Shown one piece after another: positions 7,133 to 18,258 of a stretch of DNA of 33,493 nt (position 1 is the first letter of the stretch; each line of letters opens with the position of its first letter). Source of the stretch: an uncultured Hyphomicrobiales bacterium (GTDB taxonomy: Bacteria > Pseudomonadota > Alphaproteobacteria > Rhizobiales > Devosiaceae); assembly GCA_903842455.1 (NCBI GenBank), contig CAIMLX010000168.1, forward strand, positions 1 through 33,493. The letters are read 5' to 3'. The notes below the pieces were generated by a model that was not told the DNA's origin, did no database searches, and saw nothing but the letters and a program-made list of their open reading frames with translations. The position numbers and the translations under genes were made by a program.

Positions 7133-8812
7133 CTAGAGCCCCAGGAGCTCAATCACCTTCTTATTGGCCCCGTACACGTCGCCATAGGACCGGATGGTGC
7201 CGTCCTCGTCGACGCGCAGCGTAAAGTAGCTCAGGTGAACGGGGATCTTGTTCTCGAGGTTGAACCAGCGCTCCGTCGCGCCGAACGAGGCCTCGAGAGT
7301 CTCGCGCGACAGCTTTGGCTCCAGTTCCAGGAGGGCGCCCGCGAACTCCATCGGGTTCTCGACGCGTACGCAGCCATGCGAATAGGCGCGGAAGGTGCGG
7401 GCGAAAAGCGATTTGGAGGGCGTGTCGTGCAGGTAGATGTCGTGCTGGTTGGGGAACAGGAACTTCACCTGCCCCAGCGCATTGCGCGAGCCGGGCCGCT
7501 GCCGGATATGGAACTGCTGGATGTTGGTCTGGGTCCAGTCGATCGCCGAAGCGTTCACGACCTTGCCGCCATACAGCATTTCCATGTTCTGGCTATCGAG
7601 ATAGCCGGGGTTTGCCAGCAGGTTCGGCTTGATCTCGTTGGCCTTGATCGAGGACGGCACGTTCCAGTACGGGTTGGTCACCACGTGCTGGATCATGTCG
7701 TTGAACACCGGCGTCTGGTTCTTGGGCGTCCCGACGACGACGCGGGTGGTATGCACCACCTCGCCGTCCTTCTTGATCCACAGCCGGAACTCGGGGATGT
7801 TCACCTCGACCTCGAAGCGACCGTAGTCATCCGGCTCCCAGCGCCAGCGTTCCATGTTGGCGATGATGTCTTCCTTGGTCGTCGCCGCGCCACCGTTCAG
7901 CGCCGCGACAGTCGCCGGACCCACCACACCGTCGGCCGCGAGCCCGAGCCCCGACTGGAAGGCCTTCACCGCCTCGACCAGTGGCTCGTCATAAGTGATG
8001 TCGGCCTGGGCTTCGGCGCCGGCGGTTTCCGGAATCTCCGGTTCGGGCACGTCGAGGCGCTGCCGCAGCAGCGTCACCCGTTCATCCTTCATGCCGGGCT
8101 TGAGCGACGAACCCTCGGGAATCGTCACGGCGGCGTCGATTACCGAGCCGTCGTAGAACTTCGACAGCACCGAGCGGAGCGCGATGAACTCGCGCTGCTT
8201 GGGTGACATGTCGAGCAGGATCTGGCCGGGGTCGTCGCTGCCGGCGAGCTTCACCAGCAGTTCCGCCTCGTTGATCCGCTTGGGCGCGATGGTCCAGGTC
8301 GGGTTGACGTCGAGCGGGTTCACCCGGCCACCGAACGCGTCCTGGGCATACTTGATCGCTGCGGCGGAGAAGGCCGTCTCAAGTTCCGCCAGCTTCGCCG
8401 GATCGGTGCCGGCGGCCGCGGGGTCGAGGTTTGCCGTCAGATAGTCGGCGGGGCGGAAGCCCTCGAGTTCGGAGCGCTTGAAGACATCGATGATCTTTTC
8501 GGCATTGGCGGAGAATACGACCTTGCCGTTCGCGTCCTGGCTCAGCCAGAGCGGTTCGAAATGCCGGGAGCCGTAGAAGAAATACAGCTTCTGGGTCTGC
8601 GTGTAGGCGCGGCTGCCCTTCTGGGTGGCGGCGTAGGATTCCGACAGCCCGGCCTTTATGATCCGCGCGAGCTCCGTCCGCGGCGGCGCGATCACCACCC
8701 GGGTCGCTTCGATTCCCGCAACGTTCACGATCTCCTGCGCCAGCGCAGCAGCGCCGAACGGGGACGCAACGGCAATCGTGCCAGCCAGCAGGATGGCCTT
8801 GAACATAGGCAT
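7133..8812 (-). CDS. L,D-transpeptidase (YcbB-type, YkuD domain)
   Basis: 559 residues from the chosen start. It forms 3-3 cross-links (or anchors proteins) in peptidoglycan in the periplasm. A signal peptide (MPMFKAILLAGTIAVASPF, cleaved near ALA-QE) is followed by a YcbB-like scaffold domain and a peptidoglycan-binding domain with 'EAVKAFQSGLGLAADGVVG'. The YkuD catalytic domain has 'NPYWNVPSSIKANE', 'IYLHDTPSK' and the active-site motif YSHGCVRVENP (Cys481). The open frame extends to 9022, but the ATG at 8812 has CGGAG seven bases upstream and begins a proper signal peptide, so the extra 70 codons are rejected. It belongs with the M15 peptidase downstream in wall remodelling. Confidence 0.93.
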   Translation of the reverse strand: MPMFKAILLAGTIAVASPFGAAALAQEIVNVAGIEATRVVIAPPRTELARIIKAGLSESYAATQKGSRAYTQTQKLYFFYGSRHFEPLWLSQDANGKVVFSANAEKIIDVFKRSELEGFRPADYLTANLDPAAAGTDPAKLAELETAFSAAAIKYAQDAFGGRVNPLDVNPTWTIAPKRINEAELLVKLAGSDDPGQILLDMSPKQREFIALRSVLSKFYDGSVIDAAVTIPEGSSLKPGMKDERVTLLRQRLDVPEPEIPETAGAEAQADITYDEPLVEAVKAFQSGLGLAADGVVGPATVAALNGGAATTKEDIIANMERWRWEPDDYGRFEVEVNIPEFRLWIKKDGEVVHTTRVVVGTPKNQTPVFNDMIQHVVTNPYWNVPSSIKANEIKPNLLANPGYLDSQNMEMLYGGKVVNASAIDWTQTNIQQFHIRQRPGSRNALGQVKFLFPNQHDIYLHDTPSKSLFARTFRAYSHGCVRVENPMEFAGALLELEPKLSRETLEASFGATERWFNLENKIPVHLSYFTLRVDEDGTIRSYGDVYGANKKVIELLGL

Positions 8813-8984
8813 TAAGCGTCTCCGTACCCAGACAGGGGGCTCGCGTCGGGCAGGCGCCAAAGGGGGGAGTCGGCGTTCAGCCCGCGTCAGTATTTTGCTT
8901 AGCCCCAAATGTTTAACTGTGGCAATTCCTCGCGATTTTGTGAGACCGGCCTGTGGATTTGCTGCAACTGCAATGGCGGTAACC

Positions 8985-10469
<1,485 letters not shown>

Positions 10470-10557
10470 AAAACCCCCAAGACACTGTCGTTGGCGCGTT
10501 CCGACCGACCCAGTCGAATCGCGCTGTACCGTTTTGAGGCATGGTGGCCGGAGGGGG

Positions 10558-10572
10558 TTAAGGCGCGATTAA
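10558..10572 (-). promoter_or_regulatory. Predicted CtrA box upstream of the sigma-54 response regulator
   Basis: TTAA-N7-TTAA exactly. Read on the minus strand it is TTAATCGCGCCTTAA followed by CC, which gives the extended TTAACC half-site on the right. It lies in the 241-bp gap between the divergent genes starting at 10469 (minus) and 10711 (plus), so it could serve either. No other gene-like feature is seen in the gap. Confidence 0.6.
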
Positions 10573-10710
10573 GGCTAGCGATTCAGGGTTCAGTAACCGG
10601 CTTCGGAATCCCGCAATGCAGCCTGCCAAGTGTGCCGCACCCCGCCACCGCTTCCCATCCTCACCCGCCATGGCTAATGTCCGCGACTGATTTTCGAGCC
10701 GAGGTGAGAC

Positions 10711-12540
10711 ATGGACTTCCGCAACCTGCCACGCGCCCCCGAAGCCGCGCCGATGGGTTACAACCTGCTGGGTGAGATGCCCACGTGGAACCTGGGCGAC
10801 CTCTACCCGGCCAACGACTCTCCCGAACTGAAAGCCGACCTGAGTGCCGCCCAGGCCGAGAGCAAGGCGTTCGAGGCAGACTACAAGGGCAAGCTCGATG
10901 CGCTGGCGAAATCCGGCAAGCTGGTCGAGGCGATCAAGCGCTACGAGGCGCTCAGCGATATCACCGGCAAGCTTGGCTCCTACGCTTTCCTGCAGTACGT
11001 GCGGAACACCCAGGACCCCGACAAGGTCAAGTTCATGGGCGACCTCAGCCAGGCCCTGACCGACTTGTCGATCGGCCTCATCTTTTTCGGCCTCGAACTC
11101 AATCGCATCGAGGAAGCGACGCTGGAAGCCGCCTTCGCCGCCGATGCCGGGCTCGCCCGCTACCGCCCGTGGTTCGACGAACTGCGCAAGGCCAAGCCCT
11201 ACCAGCTCGATGAGCGGATCGAAGAGCTGTTCCACGAGAAGTCGGTCACCGGCGCCTCGGCCTGGAACCGCCTCTTCGACGAGACCATGGCGAGCCTCAA
11301 GTTCAACGTGCTGGGCGAGGAGTTGAACCTCGAATCCACCCTCAACTATCTCACCGACCGGGATGAGACAAAGCGCGAGGCGGCGTTCGGCGGCATTTCG
11401 AAGACGCTGCACGGCAACGAGCGGCTCTTCACCCACATCACCAACGTGCTGGCCAAGGACAAGGAAATCTCCGACCGCTGGCACGGCTTCAAGGACATCG
11501 CCGACAGCCGGCACCTCGAGAACTCGGTCGAGCGCGAAGTCGTCGATGCCCTGCAGACCGCGGTGCGCGAGGCGTACCCGCGGCTGTCGCACCGCTACTA
11601 CAAGATGAAGGCGAAGTGGTTCGGCAAGGAACAGCTGAACGCCTGGGACCGCAACGCTCCGCTCCCGACATCCGATGATCGCCTCTACGACTGGCAGACG
11701 GCCCGCGATACCGTGCTCGAGGCCTATGGGCGCTTCTCGCCCAAGCTGGTCGAGATCGCTGAACCGTTCTTCGAGCGGGGCTGGATCGATGCGCCGACAC
11801 GCGACGGCAAGTCGCCCGGCGCCTTCGCCCATCCCACCGTGCCGTCGTCGCACCCCTACCTGATGCTGAACTACCTGGGGAAGGCGCGCGACGTGATGAC
11901 GCTCGCGCACGAACTCGGCCACGGCGTGCACCAGGTGCTCGCCGGCAAGCAGGGCGCGCTGATGGCGCCAACCCCGCTGACGCTTGCCGAAACCGCCTCG
12001 GTGTTCGGCGAAATGCTCACCTTCCGCTCGATGCTGGCCAAGACTACCGACCCCAAGCAGCGCTTCGCCATGCTGTCGAGCAAGGTCGAGGACATGCTGA
12101 ACACCGTGGTCCGGCAGATCGCCTTCTATACGTTCGAGCGCGAGGTCCACACCGCCCGCAAGCAGGGTGAGCTGACCACGCCCGACCTCAACCGCATCTG
12201 GCTCGAGGTCTCGGCCGAAAGCCTCGGTCCGGCGATCAAGCTGAACGAGGGCTATGAGGTGTTCTGGGCCTACATCCCGCACTTCATCCACTCGCCCTTC
12301 TACGTCTACGCCTACGCCTTCGGCGACTGTCTTGTGAACTCGCTCTACGCACAGTATGAGAGGGCGAATGAGGGCTTTGCGGAGCGGTATTTCGAGCTTC
12401 TGCAGGCCGGGGGTAGCAAGCATCACTCCGAGCTTCTCAAGCCCTTCGGGCTCGATGCGCGCGATCCCCAGTTCTGGTCGCTGGGCCTCTCGATGATCGA
12501 GCGGCTGATCGGCGAACTGGAAGCCACTTCGCCGAACTGA
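10711..12540 (+). CDS. M3 family oligoendopeptidase (PepF-like)
   Basis: 609 residues. A cytoplasmic zinc metallopeptidase that cuts short peptides. The HExxH motif is HELGH (residues 400-404) in 'MTLAHELGHGVHQVLAGKQG', followed by 'TPLTLAETASVFGE', where the downstream Glu is the third zinc ligand. 'YIPHFIHSPFYVYAYAFG' is the substrate-binding stretch typical of the M3B/PepF group. The length fits that group (about 590-620). The ATG at 10711 is preceded by GAGGTGA. It is 15 bases from the next gene, so it may be co-transcribed with the oxidase subunit IV gene and the pnt genes, although nothing links them functionally. Confidence 0.93.
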   Translation: MDFRNLPRAPEAAPMGYNLLGEMPTWNLGDLYPANDSPELKADLSAAQAESKAFEADYKGKLDALAKSGKLVEAIKRYEALSDITGKLGSYAFLQYVRNTQDPDKVKFMGDLSQALTDLSIGLIFFGLELNRIEEATLEAAFAADAGLARYRPWFDELRKAKPYQLDERIEELFHEKSVTGASAWNRLFDETMASLKFNVLGEELNLESTLNYLTDRDETKREAAFGGISKTLHGNERLFTHITNVLAKDKEISDRWHGFKDIADSRHLENSVEREVVDALQTAVREAYPRLSHRYYKMKAKWFGKEQLNAWDRNAPLPTSDDRLYDWQTARDTVLEAYGRFSPKLVEIAEPFFERGWIDAPTRDGKSPGAFAHPTVPSSHPYLMLNYLGKARDVMTLAHELGHGVHQVLAGKQGALMAPTPLTLAETASVFGEMLTFRSMLAKTTDPKQRFAMLSSKVEDMLNTVVRQIAFYTFEREVHTARKQGELTTPDLNRIWLEVSAESLGPAIKLNEGYEVFWAYIPHFIHSPFYVYAYAFGDCLVNSLYAQYERANEGFAERYFELLQAGGSKHHSELLKPFGLDARDPQFWSLGLSMIERLIGELEATSPN

Positions 12541-12555
12541 CCAACGAGGACTTTG

Positions 12556-12798
12556 ATGGCCACCACCCCCGCCCCCGCCGATCACCACGACGATATCCCG
12601 GCGATGGACTACCCGCAGCACGAGGCCACCTATCGCGGTTTCATCACCATGGTGAAGCTGGGCATCGTCAACATGGCCTTCGTCGTGCTGGCGCTGTACG
12701 CCTTCATTCAGGCCGGTAATGCCATCGCAGGCGTCGTGCTGTTGCTGCTGTCGGTGCTGGTGCCGGTCGGCATGCAACTGATGGGCCGCCGCCGCTAG
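12556..12798 (+). CDS. aa3-type cytochrome c oxidase subunit IV
   Basis: 80 residues. The N-terminal half has the signature of the bacterial aa3 subunit IV family (PF07835), 'MDYPQHEATYRGFITMVKLG', which leads into two hydrophobic segments (about 34-54 and 56-75) and a basic end. It is a small non-catalytic subunit of the respiratory oxidase in the cytoplasmic membrane. The ATG at 12556 is preceded by GAGGA five bases upstream. The gene lies directly ahead of pntAA, an arrangement I know from other Hyphomicrobiales, so both membrane energy-conversion systems may be expressed together. The 67-base gap to pntAA holds the palindrome GGCCCC-C-GGGGCC (12820-12832). Confidence 0.88.
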   Translation: MATTPAPADHHDDIPAMDYPQHEATYRGFITMVKLGIVNMAFVVLALYAFIQAGNAIAGVVLLLLSVLVPVGMQLMGRRR

Positions 12799-12865
12799 GC
12801 CTGATCGCAGTTCTGGCGAGGCCCCCGGGGCCCCGCAGCCTGGTGCCGACCACCCGGAGAGGTCC

Positions 12866-14278
12866 ATGAAGATTGCAGTGTTGCGGGAGCTTGCCGACGG
12901 CGAGACCCGGGTGGCGGCGACGCCGGAAACTGTCACGAAGTTCAGGGGCCTCGGCGCCGAGGTGGCGGTCGAGTCGGGGGCAGGGGCGCTGGCCCGCATC
13001 CCCGATGCCGACTACGTCGCGGCAGGCGCGAGCGTCGGCAGCGCTGCGGCAACCATCAGGGGCGCCGACATCGTCCTCACCGTCCGCCGCCCGAAGGTGT
13101 CGAGCCTCAATGGCGTGAACCCAGGTGCGCTGGTCATCGGCACGATGGACCCCTACGGCAGCGAGGGCGAGATCGCCTCCCTCGCCAAGGCCGGCGTGAC
13201 TGCCATCGCCATGGAGTTCATGCCGCGCATCACGCGCGCACAGGTGATGGATATCCTCTCCTCGCAGGCCAACCTCGCCGGCTACCAGGCCGTCATCGAT
13301 GCGGCGGGCGCCTTCGAGCGCGCCATGCCGATGATGATGACCGCGGCCGGCACGGTTCGCCCGGCCAAGGTGTTCGTGATGGGCGCCGGCGTTGCTGGTC
13401 TCCAGGCCATCGCCACCGCCCGCCGTCTCGGCGCCGTGGTCACCGCCACCGACGTGCGCGCCGCAGCCGGCGAGCAGGTCGAATCGCTTGGCGCCAAGTT
13501 CATCATGACCGAGGCGCTGAAGGATGCGTCCGGCACCGGGGGCTATGCCCGCGAACTGACCGAGACCGAGAAGGCGTCGCAGGCCGAGCTCGTCGCCGGC
13601 CATATCGCCAAGCAGGATATCGTCATCACCACGGCGCTGATCCCGGGCCGCCCCGCACCGAAGCTGGTGAGCAAGGCGATGGTCGAATCCATGGCCCCGG
13701 GCTCGGTGATCGTCGACCTTGCGGCCGAGCGCGGCGGCAATGTCGAGCTGACCCAGCCCAACAAGGTCATTGCTACCGCCAACGGCGTCACCATCATCGC
13801 CTACACCAACATGGCGGGCCGTCTCGCGACTTCGGCAAGCCAGCTCTACTCGCGCAACCTCAACTCCTTCGTCGAGACGCTGATCGACAAAAAGGAAAAG
13901 AAGCTTGCCGTGAACTGGGACGACGAACTGGTGAAGGCCACCGTCCTCACCCGCGACGGCAACATCGTCCATCCCAACATCAAGCTCGACGCAGCGACTG
14001 CCGCGCCGGGGCCGGCCGCCAAGCCCGCCGGTCCGCCGGCCAAGACTGCGCCGGTCACCAAGACCGCGCCCTTGGCACCCAAGGTCGAGACACCGGCCGC
14101 TGTGGTCCCCGCCGAGCCGGCCAAGAAGGGTCCGGCGAAGAAAGTCGCTGACGAGACCGCACCGGTCGCCGCCAAGGCTCCCGCCAGACGCGCCGCCAAG
14201 CCGGCGACACCCGCCGAAGCCAAGTCGGCCAAGAAGCCTGCCGTCAGGAAGCCTGCTGCTCCCAAGGGGACGACGTAA
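12866..14278 (+). CDS. pntAA: NAD(P) transhydrogenase subunit alpha part 1, with long Ala/Lys/Pro tail
   Basis: 470 residues. This is the NAD(H)-binding domain I of the proton-translocating transhydrogenase, which makes NADPH from NADH using the proton gradient. The family start '[20 protein letters not shown]', '[22 protein letters not shown]' and the Rossmann loop [11 protein letters not shown] (residues 171-181) are all present, as is '[17 protein letters not shown]'. The conserved part ends near residue 374. The last 95 or so residues are low-complexity Ala, Pro and Lys ([19 protein letters not shown] and similar), resembling a histone-H1-like tail. Domain I proteins of the split type are usually about 375-385 residues. 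The start has GGAGAGG just upstream. Its stop is one base from the pntAB start. Confidence 0.97.
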   Translation: MKIAVLRELADGETRVAATPETVTKFRGLGAEVAVESGAGALARIPDADYVAAGASVGSAAATIRGADIVLTVRRPKVSSLNGVNPGALVIGTMDPYGSEGEIASLAKAGVTAIAMEFMPRITRAQVMDILSSQANLAGYQAVIDAAGAFERAMPMMMTAAGTVRPAKVFVMGAGVAGLQAIATARRLGAVVTATDVRAAAGEQVESLGAKFIMTEALKDASGTGGYARELTETEKASQAELVAGHIAKQDIVITTALIPGRPAPKLVSKAMVESMAPGSVIVDLAAERGGNVELTQPNKVIATANGVTIIAYTNMAGRLATSASQLYSRNLNSFVETLIDKKEKKLAVNWDDELVKATVLTRDGNIVHPNIKLDAATAAPGPAAKPAGPPAKTAPVTKTAPLAPKVETPAAVVPAEPAKKGPAKKVADETAPVAAKAPARRAAKPATPAEAKSAKKPAVRKPAAPKGTT

Positions 14279-14279
14279 A

Positions 14280-14597
14280 ATGGATTTCGTCTCGCACCTT
14301 TCCATCTTCGTGCTCGCCATCGCCGTGGGCTACTACGTGGTCTGGAGTGTTACTCCGGCGCTGCATACGCCGCTGATGGCCGTCACCAACGCCATCTCTT
14401 CGGTGATCGTCGTCGCCGCGCTGCTCGCTGTCGGCGTCCCGCTGGTGCAGGACGCCAACTGGGTGAGCAAGCTGTTCGGCTTCCTCGCCCTGGTCCTCGC
14501 GTCGGTAAACATCTTCGGTGGCTTCCTCGTCACCCAGCGCATGCTGGCGATGTACAAGAAGAAGGACCCGGCGCCAAAGAAGGCCGGTGGGCACTGA
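14280..14597 (+). CDS. pntAB: NAD(P) transhydrogenase subunit alpha part 2
   Basis: 105 residues with three to four hydrophobic helices: '[16 protein letters not shown]', '[22 protein letters not shown]' and '[20 protein letters not shown]'. The motif '[17 protein letters not shown]' and the ending '[16 protein letters not shown]' are diagnostic of the small membrane subunit that supplies part of the proton channel (domain II). It is the normal size for the separate PntAB of alphaproteobacteria. Its stop overlaps the ATG of the next gene by one base (TGATG), so X is probably translated by re-initiation. Confidence 0.96.
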   Translation: MDFVSHLSIFVLAIAVGYYVVWSVTPALHTPLMAVTNAISSVIVVAALLAVGVPLVQDANWVSKLFGFLALVLASVNIFGGFLVTQRMLAMYKKKDPAPKKAGGH

Positions 14598-15166
14598 TGG
14601 CCATGCTTCACCGCATCGCAGCGGCCCTGCTCGTCGTCCTGGCGCTCGCTGGCGGCGCCCTCGCGCAGTCCATCACGCCCCCCAACGGCGTCGACGCCGG
14701 GCAGTATTTCGCGCTCGTCGCGCGGGTCGACAGCTTCGATGCCGCCATGAAGGCCAGCGACATGGCCACCATCATGAGCGTCATTCCGCCAAAGGTGCTC
14801 AACCAGATCGCCACGAAATACAGCGTCACTCCCGAGCAGCTGGTCGAGGCGGCCCAGCAGCAGATCGACGCGGCCATGGCCGAAATCGAGCTGGTGTCGT
14901 TCGGCATGGATCTTCAGAACAGCGATTTCTACATTCTGCCCGACGGCACGCGCTACGCGCTCATCCCGACCGAGACGGTGATGGACCTGGGTGGCGGGGT
15001 CGGCAAGATGCGGGCCAGTTCTACCACGCTCGGCGTGCTCGATGGCACCGAGTGGTACCTGGTGCGGGTCGAGGATCCGGAGCAGGTGGCGATCTTCAAG
15101 GAAGTCTATCCCGCCTTCGCTGACGTGACGTTCCCGGCCGGCCGCATGGAGCCCGTGACAGAATGA
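14597..15166 (+). CDS. Exported protein of unknown function inside the pnt operon (X)
   Basis: 189 residues. I do not recognise the family. A clear signal peptide ([23 protein letters not shown], cleavage before QS) indicates export to the periplasm. The mature part has no cysteine. A predicted helical stretch contains 'ALVARVDSFDAAMKASDMATIMSVIPPKVLNQIA'. A beta-rich C-terminal half follows ('YILPDGTRYALIPTETVMDLG', 'TEWYLVRVEDPEQVAIFKEVYPAF'). The layout resembles small ligand-binding or assembly domains of the NTF2 kind, but that is only an impression. It overlaps pntAB by one base and the next gene by four (ATGA), so it is translationally tied to the transhydrogenase. It could be an assembly factor or accessory periplasmic subunit. 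Confidence 0.8.
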   Translation: MAMLHRIAAALLVVLALAGGALAQSITPPNGVDAGQYFALVARVDSFDAAMKASDMATIMSVIPPKVLNQIATKYSVTPEQLVEAAQQQIDAAMAEIELVSFGMDLQNSDFYILPDGTRYALIPTETVMDLGGGVGKMRASSTTLGVLDGTEWYLVRVEDPEQVAIFKEVYPAFADVTFPAGRMEPVTE

Positions 15167-15455
15167 ACGATGCCATCCTCTCGCCGCTGTTCCAGATCTT
15201 CGGTGGGCTCAGCTTTGCCCTCATCATTGGCGTCCGCTGCATGGCGCCGGCGGCACTGAAGCCGCTCTGGGGCAAGGTCGCGGCCTTCGCGCTGATCTTC
15301 GTGGCGCTGGGCAACCTGCTGCTGTCGTTCGCGGCGCGCGGCACGCTGTCGCGCAATGCCGAGCTGTTCGCGCTGGGCGGGGCGAGCTTCTTCGTCGCTG
15401 CCATCCTAATCTTCGTGGCGCTGCTGCTTGCGGCACGCCAAACCGTGGTGACCAA

Positions 15456-15459
<4 letters not shown>
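15163..15459 (+). CDS. Small three-helix membrane protein inside the pnt operon (Y)
   Basis: 98 residues. Not a family I recognise. Three hydrophobic segments are visible: about 10-30 ('FQIFGGLSFALIIGVRCMA'), 36-57 ('WGKVAAFALIFVALGNLLLSF') and 69-92 ('ALGGASFFVAAILIFVALLLA'). Short polar loops separate them and the C-terminus is basic (RQTVVTK). It overlaps X upstream (ATGA, 15163-15166) and pntB downstream (ATGA, 15456-15459), so it cannot be expressed apart from them. The size and helix spacing are reminiscent of PntAB, but the PntAB motifs are absent, so it is not an obvious duplicate. It may be an extra membrane subunit or chaperone of the transhydrogenase. Confidence 0.78.
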
Positions 15460-16862
<1,403 letters not shown>

Positions 16863-16871
16863 TCCCCGGCC

Positions 16872-16907
16872 AAGGGCAAGCGCGCTCGCTGGGTGCGCTG
16901 CCTTTCT
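16872..16907 (+). terminator. Probable terminator after pntB
   Basis: AAGGGCAAGCGC (16872-16883) pairs with GCGCTGCCTTT (16895-16905) with one bulged A and one G-T pair. It ends in TTTCT. It lies 9 bases past the pntB stop. Confidence 0.45.
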
Positions 16908-16964
16908 CCCGCCGCTCCGCGCACCTATATGCTGCGTGGGTCGAGCCTGAAGGAGACACGGCGG

Positions 16965-18185
16965 ATGCGGGGGGTGTGGCGCGAGTTCGTCGAGTTGTGG
17001 CGTGTGCTCGTCCTCGTCGCCTTCATTTCCGGCCTGCTGCTCTCGCCCAACGTCGCCGCCGCCGTGAAAATGGCGGACCTTGCGACCCAGGGCGCCTATG
17101 CCGAGATCCAGCTGCAGCAGGTGCCGCCCGAGCGCTACGCCACCGAGATTGCCGCCGCGCTCGATGCCGGCGACGCCACGCTGGCCCGCTCGCTCGCCGC
17201 GCTGGCGGCATCCCGCAACATCCCCGTTCCGCCTGAACTGACCGAACGCATCGCCAACTTGCCAGCCGTCGATATCGGCGCCACTTTTGGCGCCGGCTGG
17301 AATTGCGTGGTCAACGGGGATTTCGACAGCGAGGCCGGCTTCGCCTGCGTCGTCGCCACCGACCTCACCGGCATCGGCGACGTGCGCGACCTCGTGGGGG
17401 AGGGCGGCAAGTTCATCGCCGGCCAGCCCGTCGACTACTTCACCCTCGGTATCGCCAGCGTCGGCCTGGGGCTCACCGCCGCCACGATCTCCAGCCTCGG
17501 CGCAGTGGCCCCGCTCCGCATGGGTGCCAGCTTCATTAAGGCCACCCACCGGGTCGGCAAGCTGCCACCCCGCCTGACGGCCCAGATTGCCACGGCGCTG
17601 CAGCGCGGCATCAACCGGCCGGCGCTCGACGAGGCGATCACACTTGCCACCTCGATGCGCCTCGGTGATCTCGGCCGGCCGCTGTCGCGGCTGTTCAACC
17701 CGCGCAGTGTCCGCCTTGTCTCCAATCTCGCCGAGGATTTCGGCACCATCGGCAAGGCGGGCGGCGTCCGCGCCATGCGGCTCAGTGTCGAGACGGCCGA
17801 AACCGCCGGCGATGTGCGCCGTCTGGCGCGAGTCGCCAATACCTATGGCGATGGCTACGTCGGGGTGATCAAGCTGGTCGGTCGCGGAGCCCTCCGGCTC
17901 GGCCAGTTGTTCTTCACCATCGTCGGCTGGCTTGTCGGAGCGCTGCTCTGGGTATGGAGCATGCTGACCTTCACTCTCAACGCCATCACCGGTACCGACC
18001 GCTTCTTCCGTCGCCGGGCGCGTCAGCGGCGCGAGGTTCAGCTGGCGCGACGAGAATCGTTCAGAAGCCCGTCAGGCGCCGTTCATTCGAACGCCAGCGC
18101 CTCCCGCTCACCGCGGTTCGTCGGTGCGGCGGAGCCCCGGATCGAACCGCAGTTGATCGTGGCGACCGCCTCGACCGGACGATAG
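16965..18185 (+). CDS. Membrane protein of unknown function
   Basis: 406 residues. I do not recognise the family. An N-terminal hydrophobic segment (about 11-33, 'LWRVLVLVAFISGLLLSPNVAA') acts as signal or anchor. A helical region of Ala-rich repeats ('YATEIAAALDAGDATLARSLAALAAS') follows. Then a domain has two cysteines ('GWNCVV' and 'GFACVV'), which could pair in the periplasm. A Gly/Ala-rich hydrophobic stretch ('LGIASVGLGLTAATISSLGAV') comes next, and a strong C-terminal transmembrane helix (about 313-338) precedes a basic tail rich in Arg. The frame is open from 16893, but the ATG at 16965 has AAGGAG nine bases upstream. It lies just after the pnt operon and a probable terminator, so it is likely a separate unit. 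Confidence 0.75.
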   Translation: MRGVWREFVELWRVLVLVAFISGLLLSPNVAAAVKMADLATQGAYAEIQLQQVPPERYATEIAAALDAGDATLARSLAALAASRNIPVPPELTERIANLPAVDIGATFGAGWNCVVNGDFDSEAGFACVVATDLTGIGDVRDLVGEGGKFIAGQPVDYFTLGIASVGLGLTAATISSLGAVAPLRMGASFIKATHRVGKLPPRLTAQIATALQRGINRPALDEAITLATSMRLGDLGRPLSRLFNPRSVRLVSNLAEDFGTIGKAGGVRAMRLSVETAETAGDVRRLARVANTYGDGYVGVIKLVGRGALRLGQLFFTIVGWLVGALLWVWSMLTFTLNAITGTDRFFRRRARQRREVQLARRESFRSPSGAVHSNASASRSPRFVGAAEPRIEPQLIVATASTGR

Positions 18186-18258
18186 TTCCCTCGTTGTGCC
18201 TGCTTGTAGATCCCGGGCTTTGCAGCCACTGAGAGCACAGGCACTGAAAGGAACCGCC

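Noticed and set aside
6922-7152. 76-residue open frame on the minus strand
   Set aside because: It runs through a terminator and a promoter region and overlaps the transpeptidase stop; no family resemblance.
8900-8984. Possible sigma-54 (-24/-12) promoter near TGGCA at about 8921
   Set aside because: The required GC at the -12 element is absent at the right spacing.
12820-12832. GGCCCC-C-GGGGCC as a terminator between the oxidase subunit IV gene and pntAA
   Set aside because: The single-base centre cannot form a hairpin without opening pairs, and no T-run follows; it is noted only as a palindrome.
10558-12999. 813-residue open frame on the minus strand
   Set aside because: It lies opposite the M3 peptidase, the oxidase subunit IV and the start of pntAA. 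The translation is His/Glu/Arg/Val-rich without a fold signature, as expected for the antisense of GC-rich genes.
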